Positions 26,942 through 35,593 of a stretch of DNA of 64,000 bases are shown here, one piece after another; positions within the stretch are counted from its first letter, which is position 1; each line of letters begins with the position of its first letter. The DNA is taken from positions 1 through 64,000 of the forward strand of contig DAOLIT010000012.1 of the NCBI GenBank assembly GCA_035328405.1, in the 5' to 3' direction. The notes under the pieces are model-generated. The model saw only the letters and a list, made by a program, of their open reading frames with translations. It was not told the origin of the DNA and searched no databases. This DNA comes from JAEUKA01 sp035328405. Its GTDB lineage: Bacteria; Myxococcota_A; Polyangia; Palsa-1104; JAEUJZ01. A program made the position numbers and the translations under genes.

Positions 26942-29056
26942 ATGCAGGAAAAGAAGATTAAGCAAATAGAGTTCAATGATTTCGCAGGGATATTCTTTGT
27001 TGGGTTTCTTTTGTTGCTGTGCTCAGCATGTGAGACCAGTACATACATGAGCGTGGATGCCGGAGCCGCTGTGGATGAATCTCCGCCGTTGCCGCCTCCC
27101 GACAATGCACGCCTTTTGGTGTTGAGATCAGCGCGATGGCCAGGTGGCGGTCGTGAACTGTCGGTTGGCGTATTGGATCAAGCTACAGGCTTGCCCTTTT
27201 CACCGGATTTGTCGGAGAAATTGCAGGTCACTCCGACAGATGGATCGACCTTGAAGTCGAAAATCAGGCCAATGGTGTTGCCACCAGGTTATACGGCAAT
27301 CCTATTGCCACCTCGTTTGACAAAATCGGAAAGAGTATCCCTTTCTCAAGCGATCGTGGATTTTGCAAACAAGAGGCCTTCTACCGAACGAATTGCGCTC
27401 TATCGACATGGAACTCAGGTGCAACTTTTTTCCAATTTTCACTTGAACCGGCAAAGACTTAGCGAGGCACTCGATCGATATCAAAACGGCCCTGATGGAG
27501 ACAACGATCCTCTTCCGCTCGTACAGGCCATTTCACCTGTTGCCAGCGATGTAGAAGAAGTCGGCGGGCTGGGTCCAGATGTGATGCGCGCCGTCGTGGT
27601 GTTGACCAAAGAGCCAAAAACAGCCTTTGTGGATTTTGAACACGTTTTCGCGATTGCGGTCAACCCGGACACACCAGGGCTGGGTTTGGCCTCCCAAACA
27701 CTCGACGCCATGCGCCAAAAAGCGTTCTACAAACTGGCTGTGTGTGGTGCCACAGACAAATTGGCGGCGAAATTGGAGGTAAGCGGAATGATCGGAATGC
27801 GCTCGACATCGCTTCCCTCGACGCTGCCTGAAGAAACAGCCTTGCCTTGCCTGATCGATGCAATCAGCCAGGGAAATCGATCGTTTACGCCTCGTATAGA
27901 ACTCGTTTTTGATGACACACAGAGAGCAGCCTATCAGGAACGAATCAAAGCAACACAATCTGCGACATGGAATGAAGCACTTGCAAAGAGCGATTTTCCA
28001 ACGGGCGTTCGGATCGCACCAGGGCAACCCGTCCTGCAAGCTACAGCACATTTTCGTGGAAATGGATCAATCCGCTGCGACCGAAAAAGCATGGTGATTC
28101 AACTTGATGGTCCAGCACGGTATTTGTTGACAGATTCAGCAGTTGATGAGTTCACGCTTATTTCGATGTGTGACGATTCTGCATATGTTTATGCGCCAAC
28201 AGCATTCCGAGTCTTCTCAGAAGATCTATTTTCGCTGAAAATGCGGTTTGTTGAATTGGTAATTGACGGCTCTACGAGAGGCGTTTACATGCTCCTTGAG
28301 AAGCCTCGAGAAGAACTTGTCAGAGACAGCGCCCGGGTGTCTAGTGTATTGCGACGTGATTATCCGCAAAATGGGTCTGATTTTTTTGAGGTTGAGTATT
28401 CAGATACGGAGGATATCAACGCACCAGCAGTTCGTTATAGCCAATTTGCCTCTAAAATTGGGTCGCTGTCCGGTGATCAACTGATTGCAACAGCGAGGAA
28501 TTACCTGGATCTTGACCAGTATTTAAGCTATCTCGCTCACCAATCCATCCTTCGATCTGGGGATTACATTGATGAATTGTATTTTTATGGAGCTGAGCAA
28601 GCAGATGGTTTGGGTGGGACAACTGAAGCATACAGAGTGATGGCGTGGGACCCCGAGGGCTATACAAATTGCCATTCGGGTGGCGCAAATGCATTTCCAG
28701 ATGCAAACCAGCTCGCTTACTGCTCCGAGGCGAGACTCGATTTCAAGCTGCTCGCCGATCAAAAGATCTATCGCCTTTTTGTGGACAAACTAGAAACCGC
28801 ATTGAATACGACATTGGCCAGGCAGCGGTTTTCTGACAGTTTGAATCAATCCAAACTTGAACTACAAGCTTGGCTTTCCACTCCATCCATTTGTGCAGCA
28901 ATGACAGAATTGCTAAAAATAAACCCGGGCGCAGCGGATTGTACCATAGCACAAAGCATCATCGCCTCTCGGGCGACCTCGTTGCTATCTTCGTATGATT
29001 CTCGGAGGTCAGCCCTTCTGTCACTGATTGCCACCTATCGAAGCAAATACCCGTAA
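26942..29056 (+). CDS. CotH-like lipoprotein
   Basis: 704 residues, with an N-terminal hydrophobic segment ending LLCSAC (Cys30), thus probably a lipoprotein. The middle part (about 90-230) looks like a von Willebrand A-type or similar alpha/beta domain without a clear MIDAS. Residues about 365-620 show the CotH pattern: FRGNGSIRCDRKSMVI, VELVIDGSTRGVYMLLEKP, LDQYLSYLA and YRVMAWDPEGYTN. CotH proteins are atypical kinase-fold enzymes; here the substrate is unknown. Ribosome site AGAGGG is eight bases before the ATG. Lower G+C than the flanks and no co-directional partner gene. Confidence 0.7.
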   Translation: MQEKKIKQIEFNDFAGIFFVGFLLLLCSACETSTYMSVDAGAAVDESPPLPPPDNARLLVLRSARWPGGGRELSVGVLDQATGLPFSPDLSEKLQVTPTDGSTLKSKIRPMVLPPGYTAILLPPRLTKSERVSLSQAIVDFANKRPSTERIALYRHGTQVQLFSNFHLNRQRLSEALDRYQNGPDGDNDPLPLVQAISPVASDVEEVGGLGPDVMRAVVVLTKEPKTAFVDFEHVFAIAVNPDTPGLGLASQTLDAMRQKAFYKLAVCGATDKLAAKLEVSGMIGMRSTSLPSTLPEETALPCLIDAISQGNRSFTPRIELVFDDTQRAAYQERIKATQSATWNEALAKSDFPTGVRIAPGQPVLQATAHFRGNGSIRCDRKSMVIQLDGPARYLLTDSAVDEFTLISMCDDSAYVYAPTAFRVFSEDLFSLKMRFVELVIDGSTRGVYMLLEKPREELVRDSARVSSVLRRDYPQNGSDFFEVEYSDTEDINAPAVRYSQFASKIGSLSGDQLIATARNYLDLDQYLSYLAHQSILRSGDYIDELYFYGAEQADGLGGTTEAYRVMAWDPEGYTNCHSGGANAFPDANQLAYCSEARLDFKLLADQKIYRLFVDKLETALNTTLARQRFSDSLNQSKLELQAWLSTPSICAAMTELLKINPGAADCTIAQSIIASRATSLLSSYDSRRSALLSLIATYRSKYP

Positions 29057-29178
29057 AGGAAGAGCAGACGATACGCGCTTTCAGAAAGTCGCGGTCACAT
29101 TCAACCGCCCCCACTCTGGAAAACCCGCTTCAAGAAACGAATTTGGGGAACGAATTTGGGGGACGGCTTTGCGACCTC

Positions 29179-31206
29179 TCATCGTTTGGGGGAGAGGCGA
29201 AGCTGGCAAACCGGTTTTCGACGAGCACTGCCGGCAGGCGGTTCCTGAGAAACCACGACGCCCGTTCCATTCATGTCGAGGCGATAGCCAGTTTGGCTCG
29301 CCAGTTCCAAAGCATCGAAGACTCCTCGACCAACAAAATTCGGAACACGCAGAGAATCAGGGACTCCTGGGAAACGGACAGCAACAGGAACTGGGGGGCC
29401 GTAAGGCTCCTCTTGGGTGTCTGTTCTGGTAGGTACAGACACAGCGGGGACGTTTCCTGATTTCTGCGGAGGAACTCCCAAATATGGCAGTGCCGCCGAG
29501 GCTATCTTTACAAAAACGGGCCCAGCGACTTCAGCTCCGTAGTGCCCCTTCTGTGGTTCGTCAATCATGACGAAAAGCAGAAACCGTGGGTCGTGAATAG
29601 GAGCAAAACCGACAAAAGAGGAGGCCCAAAATTCGGGTGAGTACCGATGCGTGCGGGGATCTACTTTCTGAGCAGTCCCGGTTTTTCCACCTGCGGGGTA
29701 TCCGGGAAGGTCGAGCTTTTCCCCCGTGCCGTTCTTTTCCATGACCCCTCGGAGCAACTGACGCAGCACAGTAGCGGTGCTACTGGCCATCACGCGACGG
29801 CCTTCCGGGAGTCCTTCCAGCACTGTTTGTCCCGTCGCTGAAACGACTCGCCGAAGCACATGGGGCTTGTACAAAATACCGCCATTCGCAATCGCTGCCA
29901 TCGCAACCGCAATCTGTACGGGAGTCGCGGTCATCCCCTGACCAAAACTGATGTTGGCAAATGCCAGATCCCCCCACTCCGCAACTGGACGCACCTGGCC
30001 GCTCCGTTCACCAGGGAGATCGATTCCGGTCGGCGAAAAAAAGCCGAGATGGCGCAGAAAAAGAAACATCTTCTCTTTGCCCACACGTCGAGTGATTTTG
30101 CTCGTGCAAATGTTCGACGAACGCGCAATGACTTGGCTGGTGGTCAGGATTCCCTCAGCCTCTGCATCATGAATGGTTGCGTGACCCACTCGCCACTGCC
30201 CCCCTTCGCAATTCCATTCCTCATCCAAACGAATCGCGGACGCCTCAATTGCCGCACCTACCGTGAAGGGTTTTATCGTCGAGCCAGGCTCAAACGCATC
30301 CGTCACCGCCCGATTCCGAACACCACGCTCGCGGGCACCAGATGGATCATTGGGATTCACCGCCGGAACCGACGCCATGGCCAATACCTCGCCGTTTCGC
30401 GGATCGAGCGCCACGGCCACGCCCGCTTTTGCGTGAGCAGCCAAAACACCGTCCTCCAACGCCCGTTCCAACTGAAACTGAATGAAGCGGTCGATGGTCA
30501 AGTACACGTCGTGCCCGCGATCGCGCAAAAGTTCTCCGGCACCTTCGACCAGGACTTTTCGGCCACGCGCATCCTGCCATCCCACAACGGAGGCTTTGCT
30601 ACCACGCAAAAAGCGATCGTACGCAAGTTCCACACCCTCGAGGCCAATCGCGTCCACGCCAGCCCAGCCAAGCAACGTCCCCGCCAAAGTCCGGCTCGGA
30701 TAAAAGCGTTTGGGCTCGGGGCTCAGCCCGACGCCGGGCAGAGACAATTCGCGGACACGTCGTGCCTCATCGGGAAAAATCCGGCGTTTCAGCAACAGAT
30801 ATCGTTTGTCCGACTGCGCCTTACGCTGCAATTCAGCTGTTTCGACGCCCAGAATTTTTGCGAGACGCGACAGACCCGTCGTCCGACGCTCAGCGTCCGT
30901 CCATTCGGCTCGAAATTTCTGCGGTTCCAGATACACGGAATCCACATTCACGGACGCCGCCAGATCGCTCCCTCCGCGATCCAAAATTCGACCCCGATGC
31001 GGTGGCGTTTCCAGTTCGCGCAGATATTGCTCCTCGGCGAGGGAACGATACAGGTCGCGTTTTTGGACCTGCAACACATAGCTCCTCACAAGCAGCAGAC
31101 CGAAGCAACACAGAAGCACGGCTGCAATCAGGAAAAGGCGCACATGCTGCCAGCGAGACGGCGACGCAGGCTCCACTGGTTTTACATCCGGTGTTTTCTG
31201 CGTCAT
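29179..31206 (-). CDS. ftsI: Septal penicillin-binding protein with PASTA domain
   Basis: 675 residues. A short cytoplasmic tail and one membrane anchor (about 22-45) precede the pedestal domain. The transpeptidase domain has the three active-site motifs: STIK in EPGSTIKPF (nucleophile Ser), SSN in ARSSN, and KTG in GGKTGT. A single PASTA domain ends the protein (PNFVGRGVFDALELA ... VVSQEPPAGS). This layout fits FtsI/PBP3-type (Spo VD-like) proteins that cross-link septal peptidoglycan. It overlaps ftsL by four bases. Confidence 0.92.
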   Translation of the reverse strand: MTQKTPDVKPVEPASPSRWQHVRLFLIAAVLLCCFGLLLVRSYVLQVQKRDLYRSLAEEQYLRELETPPHRGRILDRGGSDLAASVNVDSVYLEPQKFRAEWTDAERRTTGLSRLAKILGVETAELQRKAQSDKRYLLLKRRIFPDEARRVRELSLPGVGLSPEPKRFYPSRTLAGTLLGWAGVDAIGLEGVELAYDRFLRGSKASVVGWQDARGRKVLVEGAGELLRDRGHDVYLTIDRFIQFQLERALEDGVLAAHAKAGVAVALDPRNGEVLAMASVPAVNPNDPSGARERGVRNRAVTDAFEPGSTIKPFTVGAAIEASAIRLDEEWNCEGGQWRVGHATIHDAEAEGILTTSQVIARSSNICTSKITRRVGKEKMFLFLRHLGFFSPTGIDLPGERSGQVRPVAEWGDLAFANISFGQGMTATPVQIAVAMAAIANGGILYKPHVLRRVVSATGQTVLEGLPEGRRVMASSTATVLRQLLRGVMEKNGTGEKLDLPGYPAGGKTGTAQKVDPRTHRYSPEFWASSFVGFAPIHDPRFLLFVMIDEPQKGHYGAEVAGPVFVKIASAALPYLGVPPQKSGNVPAVSVPTRTDTQEEPYGPPVPVAVRFPGVPDSLRVPNFVGRGVFDALELASQTGYRLDMNGTGVVVSQEPPAGSARRKPVCQLRLSPKR

Positions 31207-31580
31207 GGTGACGTGCCCTCGACCGCTTTCACAACACGAACGGAGGCCGGCTGAGGCGGCAGCATTCGCAACCGTTCACGGGCTTGTCGCTCGACAAAAG
31301 CTGGGTCTTTTCGCGTCGCCAGTTCCAGCCGCAATCGCTGGTTGTGTTCCTGAAGTGCTCTCGCGATTTTCTGTTGCAAAGACAGCTCGTACCCAATGCG
31401 AATGACTTCCGTCCGAGACCAGACGTACAGGACGCCAATAAACACGAGCGACGCAGTGATGAGCCCGACAAACAGCCCAAACGTGGGGCTGCGCCGGGGC
31501 CAAGTCGTGATTCGGTGAAGCCGCTCGCGAAACTTCCGCAACCGACTGGTTGTTTTTCGTGTTCTTCCTAGCGTGGCCAT
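31203..31580 (-). CDS. ftsL: Cell division protein FtsL-like
   Basis: 125 residues with a basic cytoplasmic N-terminus, one transmembrane helix (GLFVGLITASLVFIGVLYVW) and a periplasmic coiled coil with a leucine-rich heptad, ending in a short Pro-rich tail. Sequence identity in this family is low, so the name rests on topology, size and position between rsmH and ftsI. It overlaps rsmH by 13 bases and ftsI by four, so the three are translationally coupled. Confidence 0.75.
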   Translation of the reverse strand: MATLGRTRKTTSRLRKFRERLHRITTWPRRSPTFGLFVGLITASLVFIGVLYVWSRTEVIRIGYELSLQQKIARALQEHNQRLRLELATRKDPAFVERQARERLRMLPPQPASVRVVKAVEGTSP

Positions 31581-32554
31581 GCGTGTGTTTTGGCTGCGGT
31601 GTGTGCCGCTCGCTCTTCGAGCGTCCATGTGCGCGCCGCCCGAAGTCGAGCCGAACGCGCCCGAGGGTTGCGACGCACTTCCTCTACAGACGGTGTCAGC
31701 GCACCTTTGAAGAGTTCGACAAACGGTTTGTGTGCGTTGGCAAACCCCCTTTGGCTGTGGACTTGGGCGACGCGATCAGAAAACGCAAAGTGTTGTTTGA
31801 CCAGCCGATCTTCTAACGAGTGAAAAGAGAGGATGACCAGCCGACCTCCCGGTACCAACAGATCCGGGGCAGCCAGCAGCAAGGAGTGAATCTGCCGAAG
31901 CTCGTCGTTTACAAAAATGCGCAACGCCTGAAAGGTCCGCGTCGCGGGGTGTTTGTGCGGCTCTTTGTGGGGAACGACGCGAGCCACCAGATCGGCGATG
32001 TCTTGCGTGTCCCGCAACCGGTTTTCCGTCGCTGCATTCTTGAGAACGCGAGCAATCCTTGCACTGTGCCGCTCCTCTCCGTATTCGGCCAAGATCGCGG
32101 CGAGTTTCTGTTCATCAAGACGCACAATCGCCTCGAGAGCGGTTTCTCCGCAGCCACGATCCATGCGCATGTCGATTGGTCCACGCGCCTGAAAAGAAAA
32201 GCCTCGTTCCGCACGGTCCAGTTGCAAGGACGACACGCCCAGGTCCGCAACAATTCCATCGAGTGCCGGTATGCCTTCAGCGGCCAACTGTTGCGCCAAA
32301 TCGCCAAATCGACCGTGCATCGCACGAAAGCGGGCCCCAAAAGACGAAAGACGCGCCGTCGCAAGTTGTAGGGCCGTTTCGTCGCGGTCAATCCCGAGCA
32401 AAAGACCGCTCTCGCCCAACTGCGCAACAATTTCAGCACTATGCCCACCAAGCCCGAGTGTCGCGTCGCAATAGGTTCCACCAGGCCTCACAGCCAAGAA
32501 CCTCAACACGTCGGACACCATCACGGGTTGGTGGATGCTCTGCCAAGAGTCCAT
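31568..32554 (-). CDS. rsmH: 16S rRNA m4C1402 methyltransferase RsmH
   Basis: 328 residues. Motif I is DATLGLGGHSAEI, then GIDRDETAL, the ADLGVSSLQLDRAERGFSF block and DMRMDR, and the C-terminal ALRIFVNDEL and ILSFHSLEDRLVK are all hallmark RsmH (MraW) segments. It N4-methylates C1402 of 16S rRNA using SAM. The ATG at 32554 places the typical HQPVM near the start; ATGs at 32569 and 32596 are possible. mraZ, the usual upstream neighbour, is missing; a divergent lipoprotein gene is there instead. Confidence 0.93.
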   Translation of the reverse strand: MDSWQSIHQPVMVSDVLRFLAVRPGGTYCDATLGLGGHSAEIVAQLGESGLLLGIDRDETALQLATARLSSFGARFRAMHGRFGDLAQQLAAEGIPALDGIVADLGVSSLQLDRAERGFSFQARGPIDMRMDRGCGETALEAIVRLDEQKLAAILAEYGEERHSARIARVLKNAATENRLRDTQDIADLVARVVPHKEPHKHPATRTFQALRIFVNDELRQIHSLLLAAPDLLVPGGRLVILSFHSLEDRLVKQHFAFSDRVAQVHSQRGFANAHKPFVELFKGALTPSVEEVRRNPRARSARLRAARTWTLEERAAHTAAKTHAWPR

Positions 32555-32679
32555 GTGACGACCCGACATCCCAGCAGTGGCCAAGTGTCCGGTCAAATTT
32601 TCGGCGCAGAATACGACCGAGAATGGACGAACACACCATGCCTATGAACTGCTGTTCACAATTTTGCGATAGCCGATGT

Positions 32680-32694
32680 GAGACACCGCGTCTC
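32680..32694. promoter_or_regulatory. Inverted repeat upstream of a sigma-54 promoter
   Basis: GAGAC-ACCGC-GTCTC is a 5-bp-arm inverted repeat centred about 80 bases upstream of the predicted transcription start of the Cys-rich lipoprotein gene. That is a usual distance for an enhancer-binding protein site, but the arms are short and the assignment is an inference. Confidence 0.25.
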
Positions 32695-32739
32695 GCTTCG
32701 GAAAACCGACGCCTCACGCTGCACATCCGAGAAAGTTCT

Positions 32740-32756
32740 TTGGCACAATCACTGCT
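32740..32756 (+). promoter_or_regulatory. Sigma-54 (-24/-12) promoter
   Basis: TTGGCACAATCACTGCT matches the sigma-54 consensus TTGGCAC-N5-TGCT essentially perfectly, with GG (32742-32743) and GC (32754-32755) ten bases apart. The predicted start near 32767 leaves a 53-base leader before the lipoprotein ATG at 32820. Transcription should need RpoN and an activator. Confidence 0.8.
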
Positions 32757-32819
32757 GAGCTGAAAAGCGTGCTAAATGTGTTCAGAGGGTTTAACACGAC
32801 GAATCGTGGAGGGCCGCCG

Positions 32820-33737
32820 ATGCGCTCTATGCGTCCGCAAAAAAGTTTTTGGTCGTTCGTAACACCGTTGCTGGGTGCCGCTCTGTTGTGTTTGCAAGGT
32901 TGCACCGAGGACAACAAAACTCGCTTCTACACCTACTGCGATGCGACAGGGTGCTACCAGTGCGATATCAAGGGTTGCACTCTGCTGGATGGTCGCCCGC
33001 CGGGGGTTTCATGCTCTTCGTCCAGCAATTGTTCGTCTGGACAGCCATGCAGCAAGAATGCCGACTGCGCTTCCGGGCAAGTCTGCAACACAGCTCGGCG
33101 CGTGTGTGAAGTGGACACGTCTGCTACCACGCCGAAAAGCTGTCGCATTCAGTCAGATTGCGGCGCTGGCAATGAGTGCAATAACGGCCAGTGCAAAACC
33201 GCGCCCGTGCCTCCAAACTCATGTGTCTTCAGTCGAGATTGCAGCGTCGGCGGTGCGTGCGTCGATGGGCTCTGCCAACGAGCGTGTACCTCCGATGCGG
33301 CTTGCGGAACCGGCCAAGTGTGCTTGCAAGACCGCTGTCAGCCCAAGCCCGTGGACAACACAGCCTGCGTGAGCAACGTACAATGTGGGACAGGAAAAGC
33401 GTGCATTGACAGCATTTGCCATCCGTCTTGCGCCAAGGATGCAGATTGTCAGGCACTCAACAAGAACGACCTTTGCGTGTCAGGTGTGTGCCGTCCCGAT
33501 GCTCGCCGGTTGCCAGAGTGCAAAACGAACGCAGATTGTGGTTCCGACAAAGAGTGCGTCAATGCACAGTGCCGAACTTTCTGCATGGCGAACAGCGACT
33601 GCGCGAGTTGCAGCGATGGAAAAGTGTGTAGCACCGGCTATTGCATGACCGATCGCGAAGTGAATCCACAGTGCAAGCTGGCCGCCGACTGCAAGAGTGC
33701 AACTCTCCACTGCATCGACGGAGCCTGCGGACAGTAG
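32820..33737 (+). CDS. Cys-rich repeat lipoprotein
   Basis: 305 residues: lipoprotein signal with LQGC (Cys28), then about six copies of a module of 25-40 residues with the pattern C-x(5)-DC-x-(6-8)-C-x(4-6)-C (for example CRIQSDCGAGNECNNGQC). Such Cys-rich modules are frequent in large Myxococcota-type genomes and probably form disulfide-bonded surface stalks; no enzyme function is visible. GGAGGG stands eight bases before the ATG at 32820. It is monocistronic and read from a sigma-54 promoter. Confidence 0.75.
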   Translation: MRSMRPQKSFWSFVTPLLGAALLCLQGCTEDNKTRFYTYCDATGCYQCDIKGCTLLDGRPPGVSCSSSSNCSSGQPCSKNADCASGQVCNTARRVCEVDTSATTPKSCRIQSDCGAGNECNNGQCKTAPVPPNSCVFSRDCSVGGACVDGLCQRACTSDAACGTGQVCLQDRCQPKPVDNTACVSNVQCGTGKACIDSICHPSCAKDADCQALNKNDLCVSGVCRPDARRLPECKTNADCGSDKECVNAQCRTFCMANSDCASCSDGKVCSTGYCMTDREVNPQCKLAADCKSATLHCIDGACGQ

Positions 33738-33799
33738 GCCTGCATCTCCCGCCCCAGTTCTTTCCTCCCCTGTCGCTTCTTTTGTGCGCTCCGGCATTC

Positions 33800-34879
33800 T
33801 CAACTGCTTGCGTTGTCCGCAGAGTGCTGCGACGCGAGGAGACACAGCCGATACAGAAGCCGGGCTCCCACGATCGCGTCCCATTCCGCATTTCCCGAAA
33901 CCTCGACGAGATCAAAACCGATGATCTGACGCCCGCTGTCTACAACCATGTCCAGTAGAAACACCGCCTCGTCCCAACTGAGTCCTCCTGGCACCGGCGT
34001 TCCCGTCTCGGGACACAGCGTGGGCTCCAAACCATCAATGTCGAAGCTCACGTAGACCTGTTGAGGCAGCGTCTCGACAATATGCTGGCAGGTTCGCGCC
34101 CAAGGTTCGCCGTGAAACTGTCGCTTGCGGAGTCCCCGCATCGGAAAAAAGCTGACGCGATCGCCCGCTTCTCGAATCGTCTCTTCCTCTTCCTCGCAAT
34201 AGTCGCGGATTCCGACCTGGACAAGTTTGCTGACGTGAGGCAAGTGCAACACGTTTTCCATAATCGAAGCATGGGAATACTGAAATCCCTCGTATGCGCG
34301 GCGCAGGTCGGCATGCGCGTCGATGTGCAATACGCCGAACGTCTCAAAGCGCGTTGCGAGGGCACGAATCAGTCCGAGCGACACAGAATGATCGCCCCCC
34401 AAAATCCCAACCGTCTTGCTCAAAGAAAGATGCGCCTGCGCTTGCCTTTCAACCCAATCGTTCAATTCGCTCGACGCAGCATTCACTTCGCCTTGGTGCA
34501 AAATCAAGTCTGGGTCGTCCGCTGGAACCCCTTTTTCCAGTCGCTCCATGCAGGTTTGCGACAATCGCCGTACCTGAACATTGCGCTGCGCGATGTCGTC
34601 ACTTGTGGGCAACATGAAAAACCCGGCTCGCCATCCATCGGGCCACACCGGATCAAACAGATCCACCTGGACCGAAGCATCCAAAATGGCAAGCGGTGCC
34701 TTCGAGGTTCCAGTTCGATAAGATGCAGTAACTTCCCAAGGAACCGGAAGAACAACCACTCGGCTGTCCTCGTATTCAAACGGGAGCCCAAACAACCTTC
34801 CGTTCTTTTGGCCCACATCGCTTGGTCGAAACGTCTTGTTCGTGTCACTTTTGTTCATGTGAAACCGATTATCTGTCAC
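33800..34879 (-). CDS. Ureohydrolase (agmatinase/arginase family)
   Basis: 359 residues with the metal-binding motifs of the arginase/agmatinase/formiminoglutamase family: GILGGDHSVS, HIDAHADLR and SFDIDGLEP, plus the C-terminal EVSGNAEWDAIVGARLL. It should hydrolyse a guanidino or related compound (agmatine, arginine or similar) with two Mn ions. EVSG in place of the common EVNP makes the exact substrate uncertain. The GTG at 34879 overlaps the preceding stop (GTGA); an ATG at 34858 is an alternative. Confidence 0.85.
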   Translation of the reverse strand: MTDNRFHMNKSDTNKTFRPSDVGQKNGRLFGLPFEYEDSRVVVLPVPWEVTASYRTGTSKAPLAILDASVQVDLFDPVWPDGWRAGFFMLPTSDDIAQRNVQVRRLSQTCMERLEKGVPADDPDLILHQGEVNAASSELNDWVERQAQAHLSLSKTVGILGGDHSVSLGLIRALATRFETFGVLHIDAHADLRRAYEGFQYSHASIMENVLHLPHVSKLVQVGIRDYCEEEEETIREAGDRVSFFPMRGLRKRQFHGEPWARTCQHIVETLPQQVYVSFDIDGLEPTLCPETGTPVPGGLSWDEAVFLLDMVVDSGRQIIGFDLVEVSGNAEWDAIVGARLLYRLCLLASQHSADNASS

Positions 34880-35562
34880 GCGTGAAGGCGATTCCCAAAG
34901 ATCGAGCGTCCCACCCGAACAATCGTCGCCCCCTCTTCGATGGCGATTTCATAGTCACCCGTCGTTCCCATAGACAACTCTGAAAGTCCCAAGCTTCGAG
35001 CCAGTTCACGAAGGCGGGCAAAGTGCCCTCGATTCTGTTCTAGAGACCTAGAAGTGTGCAAATCTGGTTGCGGTGGCATCGTCATCAAACCGACAAGCTC
35101 CAAACCCGGCAAACGCCGCACACCTTCAGCCAACGCTGGCACATGCTCTACCGAAATGCCGCTTTTGCTGGTTTCCTCTGCGACATTGACTTCAATAAAC
35201 ACACGTAACGGTTTTCCTTCACGCTTGTTGGCAAGCATCTGCGCTGTTTCCAGTTCACACAAAGCGTGAAATGAATCAGCGTAGCGAGCCACATATTTAG
35301 CTTTATTTCGCTGAAGTGATCCAATCGCATGCCATCGCAATCCTTCAAGATTTGAGAGACTTATCGCCTTATCACGTAATTCTTGGGCATAGTTTTCGCC
35401 AAAATCACGTTGGCCGGCCTCAAAAGCTTCGCGCAAAAGACTCACGGGCTGCAATTTCGAGACGGCGATGAGGGTGACATCACCCGGCAAGCGGCCCGTT
35501 CGCCTACAGGCAGCTTCGATATTGCGGTTTACCGTCTGTAAATTGTCAGCAAGTACACTCAC
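34876..35562 (-). CDS. YggS-family PLP-binding protein
   Basis: 228 residues, the one-domain PLP homeostasis protein (YggS/PLPBP). The PLP lysine is Lys36 in LIAVSKLQP, followed by RDFGENYAQEL, WHAIGSLQRNK, and the phosphate-binding SMGTTGDYEIAIEEGATIVRVG. It buffers pyridoxal phosphate rather than acting as an enzyme. The GTG at 35562 is chosen because GAGGA stands five bases before it; an upstream in-frame extension looks spurious. The ureohydrolase gene overlaps its stop by four bases. Confidence 0.9.
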   Translation of the reverse strand: MSVLADNLQTVNRNIEAACRRTGRLPGDVTLIAVSKLQPVSLLREAFEAGQRDFGENYAQELRDKAISLSNLEGLRWHAIGSLQRNKAKYVARYADSFHALCELETAQMLANKREGKPLRVFIEVNVAEETSKSGISVEHVPALAEGVRRLPGLELVGLMTMPPQPDLHTSRSLEQNRGHFARLRELARSLGLSELSMGTTGDYEIAIEEGATIVRVGRSIFGNRLHA

Positions 35563-35593
35563 GCATTTCCTCGCACATCGAATCGAAAGAGGG

